IMG/VR virus record: IMGVR_UViG_3300025459_000008
Location: 1-53,537 of that record
DNA: 53,537 bases
Reading direction: 5' to 3' (one strand)
From: a virus
The notes under the pieces were generated by a model, which did not search any database, was not told where the DNA came from, and saw only the letters and a list, made by a program, of their open reading frames with translations. Positions within the stretch are counted from its first letter, which is position 1; the number at the start of each line of letters is the position of its first letter. Shown piece by piece: positions 1 through 7,739 of the stretch. Made by a program: the position numbers and the translations under genes.

Positions 1-55
1 CTCCAAATAGACTCAAAGCAAGGACCGGAGAGAGCGGCTTTGAGTCTATTTGGAG
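1..55. repeat. Perfect 19-bp inverted repeat at the window edge
   Basis: Bases 1-19 are the exact reverse complement of bases 37-55, leaving a 17-base loop. The right arm lies inside an open coding frame, so only the right arm has an obvious reason to be there. A perfect fold-back that begins exactly at base 1 is typical of an assembly or amplification chimera at a contig end. A real hairpin cannot be excluded from this sequence alone. Confidence 0.85.
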
Positions 56-708
56 TAAGACCAGTCCCCCGTGAAATCGCCAATACCCCGGCGCAGAATG
101 TCATCGACGAATATAAACAGTTAATGCGGGCCTCCACTACTACTAAGGAATCGGCAGAGACCAAAAAGCTCCGGGGCGATTTGACAAAGATGGCACGGGA
201 TGAAGATAGCGAGGGATTTGAAGAAGCAGCCACACAGGCGGTGAGTGAGGGGAAATTGACGCGCCAGCAGGTCAAGGAGATCGTGGAAGAGAGCCAAGTC
301 CCCGCGGGGCAAGCTCGATTTTATAGGCTTCCGCTTGAATGGATGGCGCGGACTATGGAACAGGCATCAGACTATGAGCGCCAGCAATGGACACCCCTGA
401 TGCAGAGGAAGATCGCCAATGCCAAGCCGGAAATGCTTATCCGTAACCGGGACGCCCTGGTTCCCCTCTTGAGAGAGTTGGATATGGATAAGGTGGCCGA
501 CACCATTCAGGATATGCAGATGCCGGAGGAGCCGCTGGCGGGCCAGGACCTTACCGGCCTGGGGATTCTAAGACCGGCCACGGAAACGCCCGGAATGGAT
601 GAGGTCAACGAGGCGATCAGCGCCGACATTGAGAAGAACTTGGAGAAGGTTGGACAGCCGGGAAAGACTCGAAAGAAAACGGATAGGTATCAGTTCTTGG
701 GTTTATAA
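40..708 (+). CDS. C-terminal part of a large virion/polyvalent-type protein (5' incomplete)
   Basis: The frame is open back to base 1, so TTG at 40 is only the first possible start in the window and the gene is probably truncated by the window edge. The product is charged and helical. Around residues 96-140 it carries a segment (LPLEWMARTMEQAS, then TPLMQRKI) of the kind found near the C-terminus of very large phage internal or polyvalent (LPD-type) proteins. The tail is disordered and Pro/Lys-rich. It sits upstream of fibre-like and lysis genes, which fits the end of a virion module. The family call is a weak inference; that it is coding is well supported by length and composition. Confidence 0.7.
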   Translation: MSLFGVRPVPREIANTPAQNVIDEYKQLMRASTTTKESAETKKLRGDLTKMARDEDSEGFEEAATQAVSEGKLTRQQVKEIVEESQVPAGQARFYRLPLEWMARTMEQASDYERQQWTPLMQRKIANAKPEMLIRNRDALVPLLRELDMDKVADTIQDMQMPEEPLAGQDLTGLGILRPATETPGMDEVNEAISADIEKNLEKVGQPGKTRKKTDRYQFLGL

Positions 709-767
709 GGACAAATGCACTTGATATTTAACCAAAATTCCTTTATGGGGAAATAAGGAGACAGATC

Positions 768-1148
768 ATGCCTGGAGTTGTACGGTTTACCGATCCGAAA
801 GCAAATGTCGAAGGGGACCTTCTGGGTGATCTGGTATTGGATGCCCAGAATAAATTAATTAATGTCATTCCTTTATCAGGCACCACCAATGGTCAATGGA
901 TTCAGACTAAATCTTACGACAAGATGTGTCTGAGCCTCTGGTGCGATACCGCGGCCACTTTCGAGGTCTGCGGTTCTATGCTGGTCGCTCAGCCACTTAA
1001 CAGTTACGATGGATACCAGCTTTTTGTAACCAAAACTTACGCGGCGCCAACTGAGGAAATTTTGGCGATCAAAACTCCTCTGCGCTGGCTTAAAGTCAAG
1101 GTCACGGCCAACACCGGCAATGTACTGTCTCCATTCATCGGGGTTTAA
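768..1148 (+). CDS. Small virion/fibre-associated protein, unknown
   Basis: 126 residues, preceded by AAGGAG seven bases before the ATG. The protein is rich in Val, Thr and Gly with alternating hydrophobic positions, suggesting a beta-sandwich. It has no signal peptide or membrane segment. It is followed closely by another small beta-rich gene in the same direction. Such pairs are common as decoration or fibre-tip proteins in tail modules. No family is recognised; the virion role is inferred from position and composition only. Confidence 0.75.
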   Translation: MPGVVRFTDPKANVEGDLLGDLVLDAQNKLINVIPLSGTTNGQWIQTKSYDKMCLSLWCDTAATFEVCGSMLVAQPLNSYDGYQLFVTKTYAAPTEEILAIKTPLRWLKVKVTANTGNVLSPFIGV

Positions 1149-1159
1149 GGAGAGAGTCA

Positions 1160-1492
1160 ATGGATACCTTTCCTCCAAGCGAAATTAGTGGTTTTGAATG
1201 GGGTGACATTATTGGGGTCATATCGACCCAATCCGACCTTATGGCGCTCTTGAACGCCAAGCAGGCTTCCCTTCATGGCGGACCTGTAACCCTGACGGCT
1301 GGGGCAACCACTACGGTAAACAATGCTGCGGTGACGGCTAATTCACTGATATTCTTATTCCCCACCAACTTGGCGGCTACTGTCGCTACCCTGGTTCCGT
1401 ACATCAGCGGGAAATCGGCTGGAGTCTCGTTCACCATTACCCATATAGGGGCAACGGGGAGTGAAACTTTTAACTATCTCATTGTCAACTAG
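1160..1492 (+). CDS. Small tail-fibre-like protein
   Basis: 110 residues with SD AAGGAGAGAG. The first 40 residues are helical. The rest is Thr/Ala/Gly-rich beta structure (TLTAGATTTVNN, then GKSAGVSFTITHIG), resembling the C-terminal beta domain of phage fibre or receptor-binding proteins. It lies 11 bases after the preceding gene, so the two are cotranscribed. It ends in TAG, showing that UAG acts as a normal stop in this phage. Bases 1493-1607 downstream hold no convincing gene. Confidence 0.7.
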   Translation: MDTFPPSEISGFEWGDIIGVISTQSDLMALLNAKQASLHGGPVTLTAGATTTVNNAAVTANSLIFLFPTNLAATVATLVPYISGKSAGVSFTITHIGATGSETFNYLIVN

Positions 1493-1607
1493 GTAATCTT
1501 GGGAATATCCCAATGATTGAATTCCTAACTTGTCGCTTCCGAAGCATTTTACCAAGACCTCCCAGAGCTGATTGGGAAGCCATGAGGAAAGCTAAAGAGG
1601 AAAGAAA

Positions 1608-2099
1608 ATGTGGGATTTCACGAAAGTCATCTGGCGCACCAGCCCGGCCATGCGTTACGACACGTCCGGGGATTGGCACGGCGATGTCATCGAGGCCTGG
1701 GACGGGATGCCCCCTCTGAGCCAGCAAGCCGTCCTGCTCCACGAGTTCAACGAGTCGGCTATCCTGCGGGCTGCCGGGATCACCGAAGAACAGATCGACA
1801 TCATGGACAATTTCAAAGAGGCAGCTATCGCCTACGCCAGGGCCCCGGAAGGTATATCAAAGGCCCACGCATTTGTAAAAATGTCAAACTCAGCCCAGGC
1901 TTACGAAGCCATCCCTCCCGAACTCCGCAATCTCTACGATGAGGCCCATGTTCTCGCGCTGCTGGTGGAGCGGGCCTTCCTGGAAGCTGCCGGCGGTAAC
2001 TGGCAGGAGCATTGCCGGGGAATTGAGGATACCCGGGGGAGGATTCCGGTTGATAAAGATGGAGAGGTAACTGTAACAATTAAGGCTAAAAATCCGTGA
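1608..2099 (+). CDS. Conserved phage protein with HExxE...ExxH signature
   Basis: 163 residues. Residues 43-50 read VLLHEFNE, an HExxE motif on a predicted helix, and a later DEAH supplies another His. Small phage proteins with the HEL(V/I)E motif followed by a conserved Glu/His helix are a known uncharacterised family, and metal binding is likely. The start is supported by the purine-rich stretch before ATG 1608. The gene shares a GTGA overlap with the following ATP-grasp gene, so the two are translationally coupled and may act together. Function unknown. Confidence 0.8.
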   Translation: MWDFTKVIWRTSPAMRYDTSGDWHGDVIEAWDGMPPLSQQAVLLHEFNESAILRAAGITEEQIDIMDNFKEAAIAYARAPEGISKAHAFVKMSNSAQAYEAIPPELRNLYDEAHVLALLVERAFLEAAGGNWQEHCRGIEDTRGRIPVDKDGEVTVTIKAKNP

Positions 2100-3466
2100 A
2101 AAATAGCCTCTGCATCCTCTCCTGCAAAGGAGAGACTCTGCCAGTCATGCGGGACCTTCTGCGTGAAGGCATCCCCTGCCAAATCTATCTTCACGACCTC
2201 CACTACCAAAACAGCTACAAGAACATCCTCCCCCGAGTCGGGTTGGACGACTTGGTGGCCGCGGTCAAGAAGGCCGAGGTCATCTGCATCGACACCATCG
2301 TAAAGAATAGGAGAACCTATCGTGATCTGGCCCTCCTGGACAAGTTCAACATCAGCCACAATGTCCCCGATCTCTACGGGCGCCTGGGGGACATCCTTAA
2401 ACGCCCGCCCTGGGACAAGCTGGTCATTGGAGGCGGTGAAGAGGTTGCTCAATATGAGCTTGATCGATCCAAAGGCATCGAGTTCGCCCGAAAATGCGGT
2501 TTTAGCATCCCGCCTTACCAGGACTTCAAAACCATTAAGGAAGCTGTTCGGTTCCTACAAAGCTCCGAGGGCCAGAAAAGGGAGAAATGGTACTTCAAAG
2601 CGGACGACAATCTGGCCCTGGACCTCACCTTCGATGGCACGCCGGCTCAGCTCATCGACTACCTCACAAACAAAGTCCCAAAGCGGCTCGGCACCGACAA
2701 GGTGAATTGCGTCCTGCAGCAGGCTGTTGAGGGTGAGGTGGCGGAACTGGACCGGGAGGTCTGGAAGGGGCCGGACGGCAAGCTGGGGCCTTTCAGTAGC
2801 ACCCTGGAGGATAAGAAGCTCCACTCCCGAAAATCAGGTCCCAGGGTGGGCTCGGCGGTCAACACGGTGTGGCTGGACGATGACCCTGGGGGTATCATCT
2901 ATAAGCAGATTACGGTCGCTGCCGGCCTCCTGAGAGGCTACTGCGGCCCGATCTCGGCCAACTGCATCATTACTCCGGATCTTCAAGCCTGGATCCTTGA
3001 GTGGACCCTGAGACTGGGGTGGAGCGCCTTCTACTTGCTGCTGAAGTTCATTATGAAAGGAAAAGTTGGCAATTTTTTCCTTAATCCTTTCCAAACCGTT
3101 TGGAAACCCGGCTTCGTAGCCAGCCAGGTGCTCTCCCTGGCCCCCTTCCCGCCCACGGAAAACAATCGGAAGGACTTTGAGGAGATGATCGTCGGGAACC
3201 TCATCAGCAGCAAATTGGAGGAATCCGACTTTTCCTGGCTTGATGTCTTGGAGGATTCCTTGGGTGTCTTCCGGGTGGCTGGCAACGATGGGCTGATCGG
3301 GGTGGGCGTGGGGCACGATGAAGATATGGAGGCGGCAATCGGGAAAGCCTTCAAGAAGGTGGACGGCATTGAGATCACCGGCAACAAGCAGTTCTGGCCC
3401 CTGCAGGAGCATCTGGACTCGCATCTGAACCGGTACAAAGACTTGGAAAAATGGGGAGCGATATGA
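2096..3466 (+). CDS. PurD-like ATP-grasp ligase
   Basis: 456 residues starting with GTG that overlaps the upstream stop by four bases. The order of elements follows phosphoribosylamine-glycine ligase. There is an N-terminal Rossmann-like half. A SKGIEFARKCGF segment matches the SKxFaK lid region near residue 123. A WYFKADD strand stands where PurD has VVVKADG. A VEGEVAEL segment matches the GEE motif, and LEWTLRLGW stands in place of (I/L)EFNxRxGD. The last motif has Thr where PurD has the Mg-binding Asn, and the Asp after Gly is lost, so the enzyme may use another acceptor or be inactive. It joins a carboxylate to an amine using ATP if active; its substrate is unknown. Phages carrying purD-like genes beside virion or lysis genes are known, but their role is not settled. 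Confidence 0.75.
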   Translation: MKNSLCILSCKGETLPVMRDLLREGIPCQIYLHDLHYQNSYKNILPRVGLDDLVAAVKKAEVICIDTIVKNRRTYRDLALLDKFNISHNVPDLYGRLGDILKRPPWDKLVIGGGEEVAQYELDRSKGIEFARKCGFSIPPYQDFKTIKEAVRFLQSSEGQKREKWYFKADDNLALDLTFDGTPAQLIDYLTNKVPKRLGTDKVNCVLQQAVEGEVAELDREVWKGPDGKLGPFSSTLEDKKLHSRKSGPRVGSAVNTVWLDDDPGGIIYKQITVAAGLLRGYCGPISANCIITPDLQAWILEWTLRLGWSAFYLLLKFIMKGKVGNFFLNPFQTVWKPGFVASQVLSLAPFPPTENNRKDFEEMIVGNLISSKLEESDFSWLDVLEDSLGVFRVAGNDGLIGVGVGHDEDMEAAIGKAFKKVDGIEITGNKQFWPLQEHLDSHLNRYKDLEKWGAI

Positions 3467-3498
3467 TCAAAACCGTCCTAATAACGGGGAATTATTAA

Positions 3499-3960
3499 AT
3501 GCCCCAAACCCTTAAAAATATCTGTGACCCCTATGCCTGGATAATCATCGCCATCCTGGTAGCCATCGTCATTCTTCAGGCTGCGGGGATGGGGTTGAAG
3601 CCGCTGATTAAGGCCGCCTTGAGACGCCTTTCGGGAGAGAGAGCAGAGGTGAATGTCAATATCGGTGAAACAGGAGACGCAATGCCTAAATTTGGCAACC
3701 CAGGGGGCCTCATTGACCCTACACATTGCCCGGCCCACCTTGCTTTGGTTCAACAGGGCGATAGAAACGAAGCTGAAATCAAGGATATTTGGAAAACCTT
3801 TGGGGAACTGAGAAAAGACATGCAGGCGTGGTTTGAGCAAGTAAAGGATAGCCAGTCAACTCTTCTGGAGGCCATAAGAGCAACGACGGCGGCTGCGTCA
3901 TCGGCGGCAACGGCTGCGGCGGCGGCTGCGGCGGCGGTTGTGACAAGAGACAGGAGCTAA
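3499..3960 (+). CDS. Membrane-anchored coiled-coil protein of the lysis region
   Basis: 153 residues. Residues 12-31 (AWIIIAILVAIVILQAAGMG) form one strong membrane helix. A soluble stretch follows, then a helical, probably coiled-coil segment (about 95-130), and a tail of about 15 Ala residues coded by a GCG/GCC-rich microrepeat (3889-3940) before a basic end. It lies three bases upstream of the endolysin gene. Single-TM plus coiled-coil proteins in this place are often inner-membrane spanins or holin partners, but this is inference from position. The Ala repeat may vary in length. Confidence 0.7.
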   Translation: MPQTLKNICDPYAWIIIAILVAIVILQAAGMGLKPLIKAALRRLSGERAEVNVNIGETGDAMPKFGNPGGLIDPTHCPAHLALVQQGDRNEAEIKDIWKTFGELRKDMQAWFEQVKDSQSTLLEAIRATTAAASSAATAAAAAAAAVVTRDRS

Positions 3961-3963
3961 TAA

Positions 3964-4344
3964 ATGAAAACACCCTGGATGGATATAGCTGAAAAGGAAA
4001 TCGGTGTTAAAGAACCCGATGATTTAAAATATTTTTCAGCAACAAATTATCCCAATCCTGACGGCCATACGCCTTATTGCTCTGCTTTCGAGAATTGGTG
4101 CTTGAAGCAGGTGGGAATCAAAGGCACCGGATCGGCGGCGGCCTTCTCTTGGAAGCATTGGGGTAAGGATGTTTCTGATACGAAACCCTTTGGTGCCATC
4201 GTGGTTTTCAGTTTCAGCCATGTAGCGTTCAAACATCATGGGGAGAATTTTATAGGCGGGAACCAGAAGGGCGACCATGAGGTGTGTATCGAGCATATTC
4301 CTATGGAAGATGCTATCGCCTGGCGGATGCCGGAGACGACTTGA
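3964..4344 (+). CDS. Endolysin, TIGR02594/CHAP-like peptidase
   Basis: 126 residues, SD CAGGAGC. The pattern matches the TIGR02594 group: WMDIAEKEIGVKE at the N-terminus, TPYCSAFENWCLKQVGIKG with the probable nucleophile Cys39, and HVAF with His86 as the base. Enzymes of this fold cut peptide bonds in peptidoglycan. No signal peptide is present, so release would need a holin, and the holin-like gene at 4934 is a candidate. Length is complete for a single-domain lysin. Confidence 0.85.
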   Translation: MKTPWMDIAEKEIGVKEPDDLKYFSATNYPNPDGHTPYCSAFENWCLKQVGIKGTGSAAAFSWKHWGKDVSDTKPFGAIVVFSFSHVAFKHHGENFIGGNQKGDHEVCIEHIPMEDAIAWRMPETT

Positions 4345-4361
4345 GTGAAAAATGCCCGGAC

Positions 4362-4538
4362 ATGGTTATGGGAATAGTTTTGACTCTTTATCCATATCCC
4401 ATTAAAGCCTGCATCCACTGGAAGATAGACGGATTTTGTAGGTTGCCGAAGCATATTTGCTGTTGGGCTTCCCTGTGGAATAGACCCGAGTTGCCCTTCG
4501 AGCAAGGACAAATGGAGTTGACAGATTCGCAAAAGTAG
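4362..4538 (+). CDS. Possible small protein, uncertain
   Basis: A 58-codon frame starting at ATG 4362 in the gap after the endolysin. It is Cys- and Trp-rich (CRLPKHICCWASLW) with no clear Shine-Dalgarno site. The next gene begins 14 bases after its stop, which fits the tight spacing here. Composition is odd, and it could be chance. Confidence 0.25.
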   Translation: MVMGIVLTLYPYPIKACIHWKIDGFCRLPKHICCWASLWNRPELPFEQGQMELTDSQK

Positions 4539-4552
4539 GGAAGGATAAATTA

Positions 4553-4729
4553 ATGGGCGACATCTTCGTAGAATATATTAACCAAAGGCGTTATCCTCCA
4601 CACACAGGAGAAATGCCTTGGGACAAGATATGGAATTTTGATGATTACCCATTAAGCGGTGTAAGAAAAAGAACCATTATTTGTTATGAAAAGGAGAAAC
4701 CAACATGGCAATTACAGGAACAGCGGTAG
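4553..4729 (+). CDS. Small hypothetical protein
   Basis: 58 codons, SD GGAAGGATAAATT before ATG 4553. The product is aromatic and charged (EYINQRRYPP, then MPWDKIWNFDDYPL) with no membrane segment. It overlaps the start of the next gene by 25 bases and ends in TAG. No family recognised. Confidence 0.55.
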   Translation: MGDIFVEYINQRRYPPHTGEMPWDKIWNFDDYPLSGVRKRTIICYEKEKPTWQLQEQR

Positions 4730-4923
4730 TACTGATTGGTGCCACGGGTGGAGCGCAGTTGAGCGTAACCTTTGTGGCGGATATGGCGGATGTGATGGCT
4801 TCTGTTGCCAGCAAAACCCCAATGGCGGTGGCTCTGGAAATATCCGACATCGCCGGCTGGCAGGCACAGATGAGTTGCGTACCGGCGGCTGACTCAGCTC
4901 ATGCCGCTGCGCCAACTTCGTAA
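4705..4923 (+). CDS. Small hydrophobic protein, unknown
   Basis: 72 residues with a strong AAAAGGAGAAACC site. It is Ala/Val/Met-rich throughout, with a glycine-rich start (VVLIGATGGAQL), and could be weakly membrane-associated. It sits between the endolysin and the holin-like gene in the lysis block. No family recognised. Confidence 0.6.
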   Translation: MAITGTAVVLIGATGGAQLSVTFVADMADVMASVASKTPMAVALEISDIAGWQAQMSCVPAADSAHAAAPTS

Positions 4924-4933
4924 AGGAGGGTCT

Positions 4934-5170
4934 ATGATAAATTGGAAAACAACCGTATCAGGTATCGTGGCGGCACTGGGAGTAGCCCTAACCCAAATCA
5001 ATGATCCTATCATCCACGCTATCGGGGTCATCTTGTCTGGTGTTGGGGCACTCCTTGTCGGCTTAACAGCCAAGGATTACAACGTTCACGGCGGCACAGT
5101 AGCCCAGGCGACTCCCCCTGCTGTGCAAGCAAGTAGTGAGGCTCAAGGGGTTCAGTCACTGGCGAAATAA
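4934..5170 (+). CDS. Holin-like membrane protein
   Basis: 78 residues. ATG 4934 was chosen because AAAGGAGGGTCT precedes it; the same frame opens further upstream without a site. It starts NWKTTVSGIVAALGVAL, has two hydrophobic helices (about 7-22 and 28-48), then AKDYNVHGGT and a soluble tail. Short phage proteins with this pattern are usually annotated as holins or holin-like. In the cycle it would let the endolysin (3964-4344) reach the cell wall. Confident as a membrane protein, moderate as a holin. Confidence 0.75.
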   Translation: MINWKTTVSGIVAALGVALTQINDPIIHAIGVILSGVGALLVGLTAKDYNVHGGTVAQATPPAVQASSEAQGVQSLAK

Positions 5171-5202
5171 ATCATCACAAATATAGGAGAAAGGATAATT
5201 CA

Positions 5203-5643
5203 ATGAAGAAGATGCTTGTTTCAACAATCTTTGCAGTACTGATTTTCTCACTAGCGGTAATGCCCGCTTGCACCACCGTCAGTAACGCCGTCACCGGGGC
5301 GCAGCAGCTTTTGTGCAATCCCACGGTAGATCAGCAGAACGAGGCTAACGCCGGGATCACCTGCGCTAATGCTATCCTGGCAATTCTTATGGCAATTCCT
5401 AACCCGACGCAGGGGGTAGCCTCGCTGATCGTATCCATTGGGGGAGCGGCTACGGTGTTCAAGACCGTCCAAACCGGCGGTTGTGTACTGATGACGGAGT
5501 TGGCTGCGGCAATGGCTGCCCTGGATACGGCGGAACAGTCGGCTCCTGCCAATGCTGCCTCTATTGCCATGGCTTCAGCTAAAGTGCAGGTAGCATGGCC
5601 GGTAATTCCGCCGCTGCCGAACCTGCATAATTGGGTGAAGTGA
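5203..5643 (+). CDS. Putative secreted lipoprotein (spanin candidate)
   Basis: 146 residues, SD ATAGGAGAAAGG. A lysine start, a hydrophobic core and a Cys at residue 23 (AVMPAC) make a lipoprotein-type signal, though Met and Pro before the Cys make the lipobox weak. The mature part is Ala-rich and contains further Cys residues. It closes the lysis block and could be an outer-membrane spanin subunit. This is positional inference only. Bases 5644-5812 hold no gene, only a 12-codon frame and a weak GC-rich hairpin near 5693-5721. Confidence 0.65.
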   Translation: MKKMLVSTIFAVLIFSLAVMPACTTVSNAVTGAQQLLCNPTVDQQNEANAGITCANAILAILMAIPNPTQGVASLIVSIGGAATVFKTVQTGGCVLMTELAAAMAALDTAEQSAPANAASIAMASAKVQVAWPVIPPLPNLHNWVK

Positions 5644-5812
5644 AGGGAATCATGGACCACACCAAGCCAAGCACAAGTGGACCCAGATAAGGCAGAGGGG
5701 CCGGCCTGGGACTGGCCCCTTGCGCCGCCTACCAGGAGCGGGCAGGATGCCTGGGAAGACCCGTGGATGGACTGTGATTGGAGTTTTGTGATACCTTTGT
5801 GGAGGTGGTAGC

Positions 5813-5986
5813 ATGATTACTCCTGTCTGTGAAATCTGTATTAAGCACACCGTTGAATATTCGGGTAAGTGGGATTCATTCGCCTGCTTAGATTGTAACA
5901 GGTGGGTCGATGACCCATGCCCTGACCCAAACTGTAAATGTTGCAGGAATAGGCCAGATAAGCCAACGGGAGACAGCCATGAATGA
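5813..5986 (+). CDS. Small zinc-ribbon-like protein
   Basis: 57 codons from ATG 5813 with GGAGGTGGTAGC upstream. Cys positions CEIC, CLDC, then CPDPNCKCC suggest one or two zinc sites. The stop overlaps the next ATG. Unknown function. Confidence 0.65.
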   Translation: MITPVCEICIKHTVEYSGKWDSFACLDCNRWVDDPCPDPNCKCCRNRPDKPTGDSHE

Positions 5987-6161
5987 CTGGGTGAATGCCT
6001 TGTTACAAAAACCAGAACCATATAAGAGGGTAATTGTAAAAACACAATTAGGTGAATTTGAGGGGAGCTGGAATCCATATTTTAGTAGGGAAGTCTGGAT
6101 TGCAGGAGATGGGCCGTTTATTGTGCAGTCAGAAGTCACGCATTGGAAGGATATAAAATGA
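5979..6161 (+). CDS. Small hypothetical protein
   Basis: 60 residues. ATG 5979 is preferred over upstream in-frame codons because ACGGGAGACAG precedes it. The product has alternating hydrophobic strands (YKRVIVKTQLGEFEGSW), possibly an SH3-like barrel. It overlaps the following gene by ATGA, showing translational coupling with the papain-fold protein. Confidence 0.65.
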   Translation: MNDWVNALLQKPEPYKRVIVKTQLGEFEGSWNPYFSREVWIAGDGPFIVQSEVTHWKDIK

Positions 6162-6949
6162 TAGATTATCGCTCTGTAAAACTCGGTAAATTACCTTACA
6201 GGCATGACACTCGAAACCTGCAATTCGCAAAGTATCTGCCTCAGAGCTTGCGGTCTATGGCGCAGCTCGGGCCTCCCTCCTGCCCATCTTCCTACGACTG
6301 GTTAAGTAAGGTGAGCAAGTTCGGGCCGATGGGGAACCTGGACGTGGGGGATTGCACGGTAGCTGGGGCGGGGCACATGATCCAGGTATGGACCGCCAAT
6401 GAAGGCAAAGAGGTTATCCTGCCGGATCAGGACATTCTTGCAGTTTACTCGAAATTGAGCGGCTATATCCCTGGCAATGAGTCAACTGACAATGGTCTTG
6501 AACTCTACCAGGTTCTCAAAGAGTGGCAGCAAAACGGGATTGACGGCCATAAGATTGGGGCCTATGTGCAGGTGAAAAATCTATCGCATATGGCCTTGGC
6601 TTGCTATCTTTTCGGTGGCCTTTATTGCGGGGTGATGCTCCCTTTGAGTGCTCAAGACCAGGATCAGTGGGTCGTGGCTGACCAGAGTCTGCAAGGTAAC
6701 GCAGCTTATGGTTCCTGGGGAGGCCATTGTGTGTCGGGAAGTAGATTTGTCCCTCTCAGCTTTACTTTCATTAGCTGGGGGAAATTAATAGTCGCTACAC
6801 ATACCTTCATCCAGGATTACTTCGATGAGGTCTGGGCCATTATCTCCCAGGATTTCCTTGACGGGAAGCAAGAGAACCCGCTGGGGATTAACATTGACCT
6901 GCTGAATCAGGATTTGCAGACGGTGAAGGAGCAACCAGGAGGCCCATAA
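6158..6949 (+). CDS. Papain-fold (C1-like) protein of phage/bacterial type
   Basis: 263 residues from ATG 6158, with SD GGAAGGAT and an ATGA overlap. It carries GDCTVAGAGH (Cys66) and a later WGGHCV (His about 190), the spacing and order of a papain-like Cys/His pair. The whole pattern (mGN..GDCT..gaGHmIq.WT, then STDNGLELYQVLKEW, then GSWGGH) is that of a widespread phage/bacterial family of C1-fold proteins. It may be a peptidase or an inactive binding protein. No signal peptide is seen. Its place after the lysis block suggests an accessory or host-interaction role. Confidence 0.75.
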   Translation: MIDYRSVKLGKLPYRHDTRNLQFAKYLPQSLRSMAQLGPPSCPSSYDWLSKVSKFGPMGNLDVGDCTVAGAGHMIQVWTANEGKEVILPDQDILAVYSKLSGYIPGNESTDNGLELYQVLKEWQQNGIDGHKIGAYVQVKNLSHMALACYLFGGLYCGVMLPLSAQDQDQWVVADQSLQGNAAYGSWGGHCVSGSRFVPLSFTFISWGKLIVATHTFIQDYFDEVWAIISQDFLDGKQENPLGINIDLLNQDLQTVKEQPGGP

Positions 6950-7191
6950 TGGACGATGACAATAAATGCCTTGAATGTACTAAAGCGGGCCATACGCCTT
7001 CCCGGCTGACCCGGCTACCATTGGCTGAGGGTATTGCGATTTTTATTCTATCTTCCAGGGCAGGCGTCTCTACAGAGATTCATTATGCAGTAGCGGAGTT
7101 CCTGGAGAAGATCGGGAAGGAATTGAGCGAGACTCTACTGAACGAGGATGTGGCAAAGAAGGCTCTGGACCTGATGGAGACGGTGCATTGA
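6949..7191 (+). CDS. Small hypothetical protein with Cys pair
   Basis: 80 residues; the ATG overlaps the upstream TAA by one base. The N-terminus has CLECTKAGH, and the rest is amphipathic helix (FLEKIGKELSETLL). No family recognised. Belongs to the small-gene string 5.8-7.5 kb. Confidence 0.65.
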   Translation: MDDDNKCLECTKAGHTPSRLTRLPLAEGIAIFILSSRAGVSTEIHYAVAEFLEKIGKELSETLLNEDVAKKALDLMETVH

Positions 7192-7192
7192 A

Positions 7193-7420
7193 ATGAAGTG
7201 CGCTCGCCATGTTGGAGAAAAAGAACTAACCAACTGTGGCTGTCCGATATGCCAGGGACAGGTAGAAATAAAACTGACTGTGTATCCTGGGTTTATGTGC
7301 CAGTTTTGCGGCAAGGAAGCTGATTGTTATTCTGTCATGGCTGATTGGACATATCAGGCATTTACCCAGAAACTTAATTTATATATTTGTAAGCCTTGTC
7401 TGCGCGCAAAGATAGGATGA
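7193..7420 (+). CDS. Double zinc-finger small protein
   Basis: 75 residues with four Cys pairs or near-pairs (CARH, CGCPIC, CQFC, CKPC), enough for two zinc sites. It follows the previous stop by one base, so it is coupled. Likely a nucleic-acid or protein-binding module; target unknown. Confidence 0.7.
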   Translation: MKCARHVGEKELTNCGCPICQGQVEIKLTVYPGFMCQFCGKEADCYSVMADWTYQAFTQKLNLYICKPCLRAKIG

Positions 7421-7424
7421 AATA

Positions 7425-7553
7425 ATGTCTCTTTCGCCCCAATGGAAAAACTTTTTGGTCCGCATGATGGCTCTGGCTATTGCCTTTATCGCCGGCTACG
7501 GGGCCTGCTTATTGACCCTGCTTATCTCCGGGGTGATTAAAGTGGCTGGCTAA
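7425..7553 (+). CDS. Single-pass membrane mini-protein
   Basis: 42 codons from ATG 7425. After a short polar start, a hydrophobic helix fills most of the protein (MMALAIAFIAGYG, LLTLLISGVI). It is the last gene of the rightward block and overlaps the end of the convergent minus-strand gene by 45 bases. No terminator hairpin was seen between the two convergent units. Confidence 0.5.
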   Translation: MSLSPQWKNFLVRMMALAIAFIAGYGACLLTLLISGVIKVAG

Positions 7554-7739
7554 CCATACTTTAATAACACCAATCCCCACCCCAGTAATAGTAACTAATC
7601 CCCAAATTAACCCACAGACAATGGCTGGGATCTTTAAAATTGGGTAATCTATAGAGGCTGCCAGTCCCACTAAATAAAAAAAGAAACAGAATAAATATAA
7701 TCCAACAAGAATAGATACTATTACTTTTCTGAACATCAT
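7509..7739 (-). CDS. Two-helix membrane protein, last gene of the leftward operon
   Basis: ATG 7739 (or ATG 7736 in the same frame) follows GGAGGGGAA; an upstream in-frame start at 7772 has no site. Residues 6-30 and 40-65 are hydrophobic helices. It is the promoter-distal end of the long leftward operon that begins near 16.1 kb. Function unknown. Confidence 0.6.
   Translation of the reverse strand: MMFRKVIVSILVGLYLFCFFFYLVGLAASIDYPILKIPAIVCGLIWGLVTITGVGIGVIKVWLASHFNHPGDKQGQ

Noticed and set aside
1513-1719. 68-codon plus-strand frame overlapping the HExxE gene
   Set aside because: Only the first 30 codons lie outside the better gene; no ribosome site and Arg/Pro/Ser-rich shadow composition.
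5693-5721. Intrinsic terminator after the lipoprotein gene
   Set aside because: The GGGGCC/GGCCCC stem has a mismatch and no T-tract follows.
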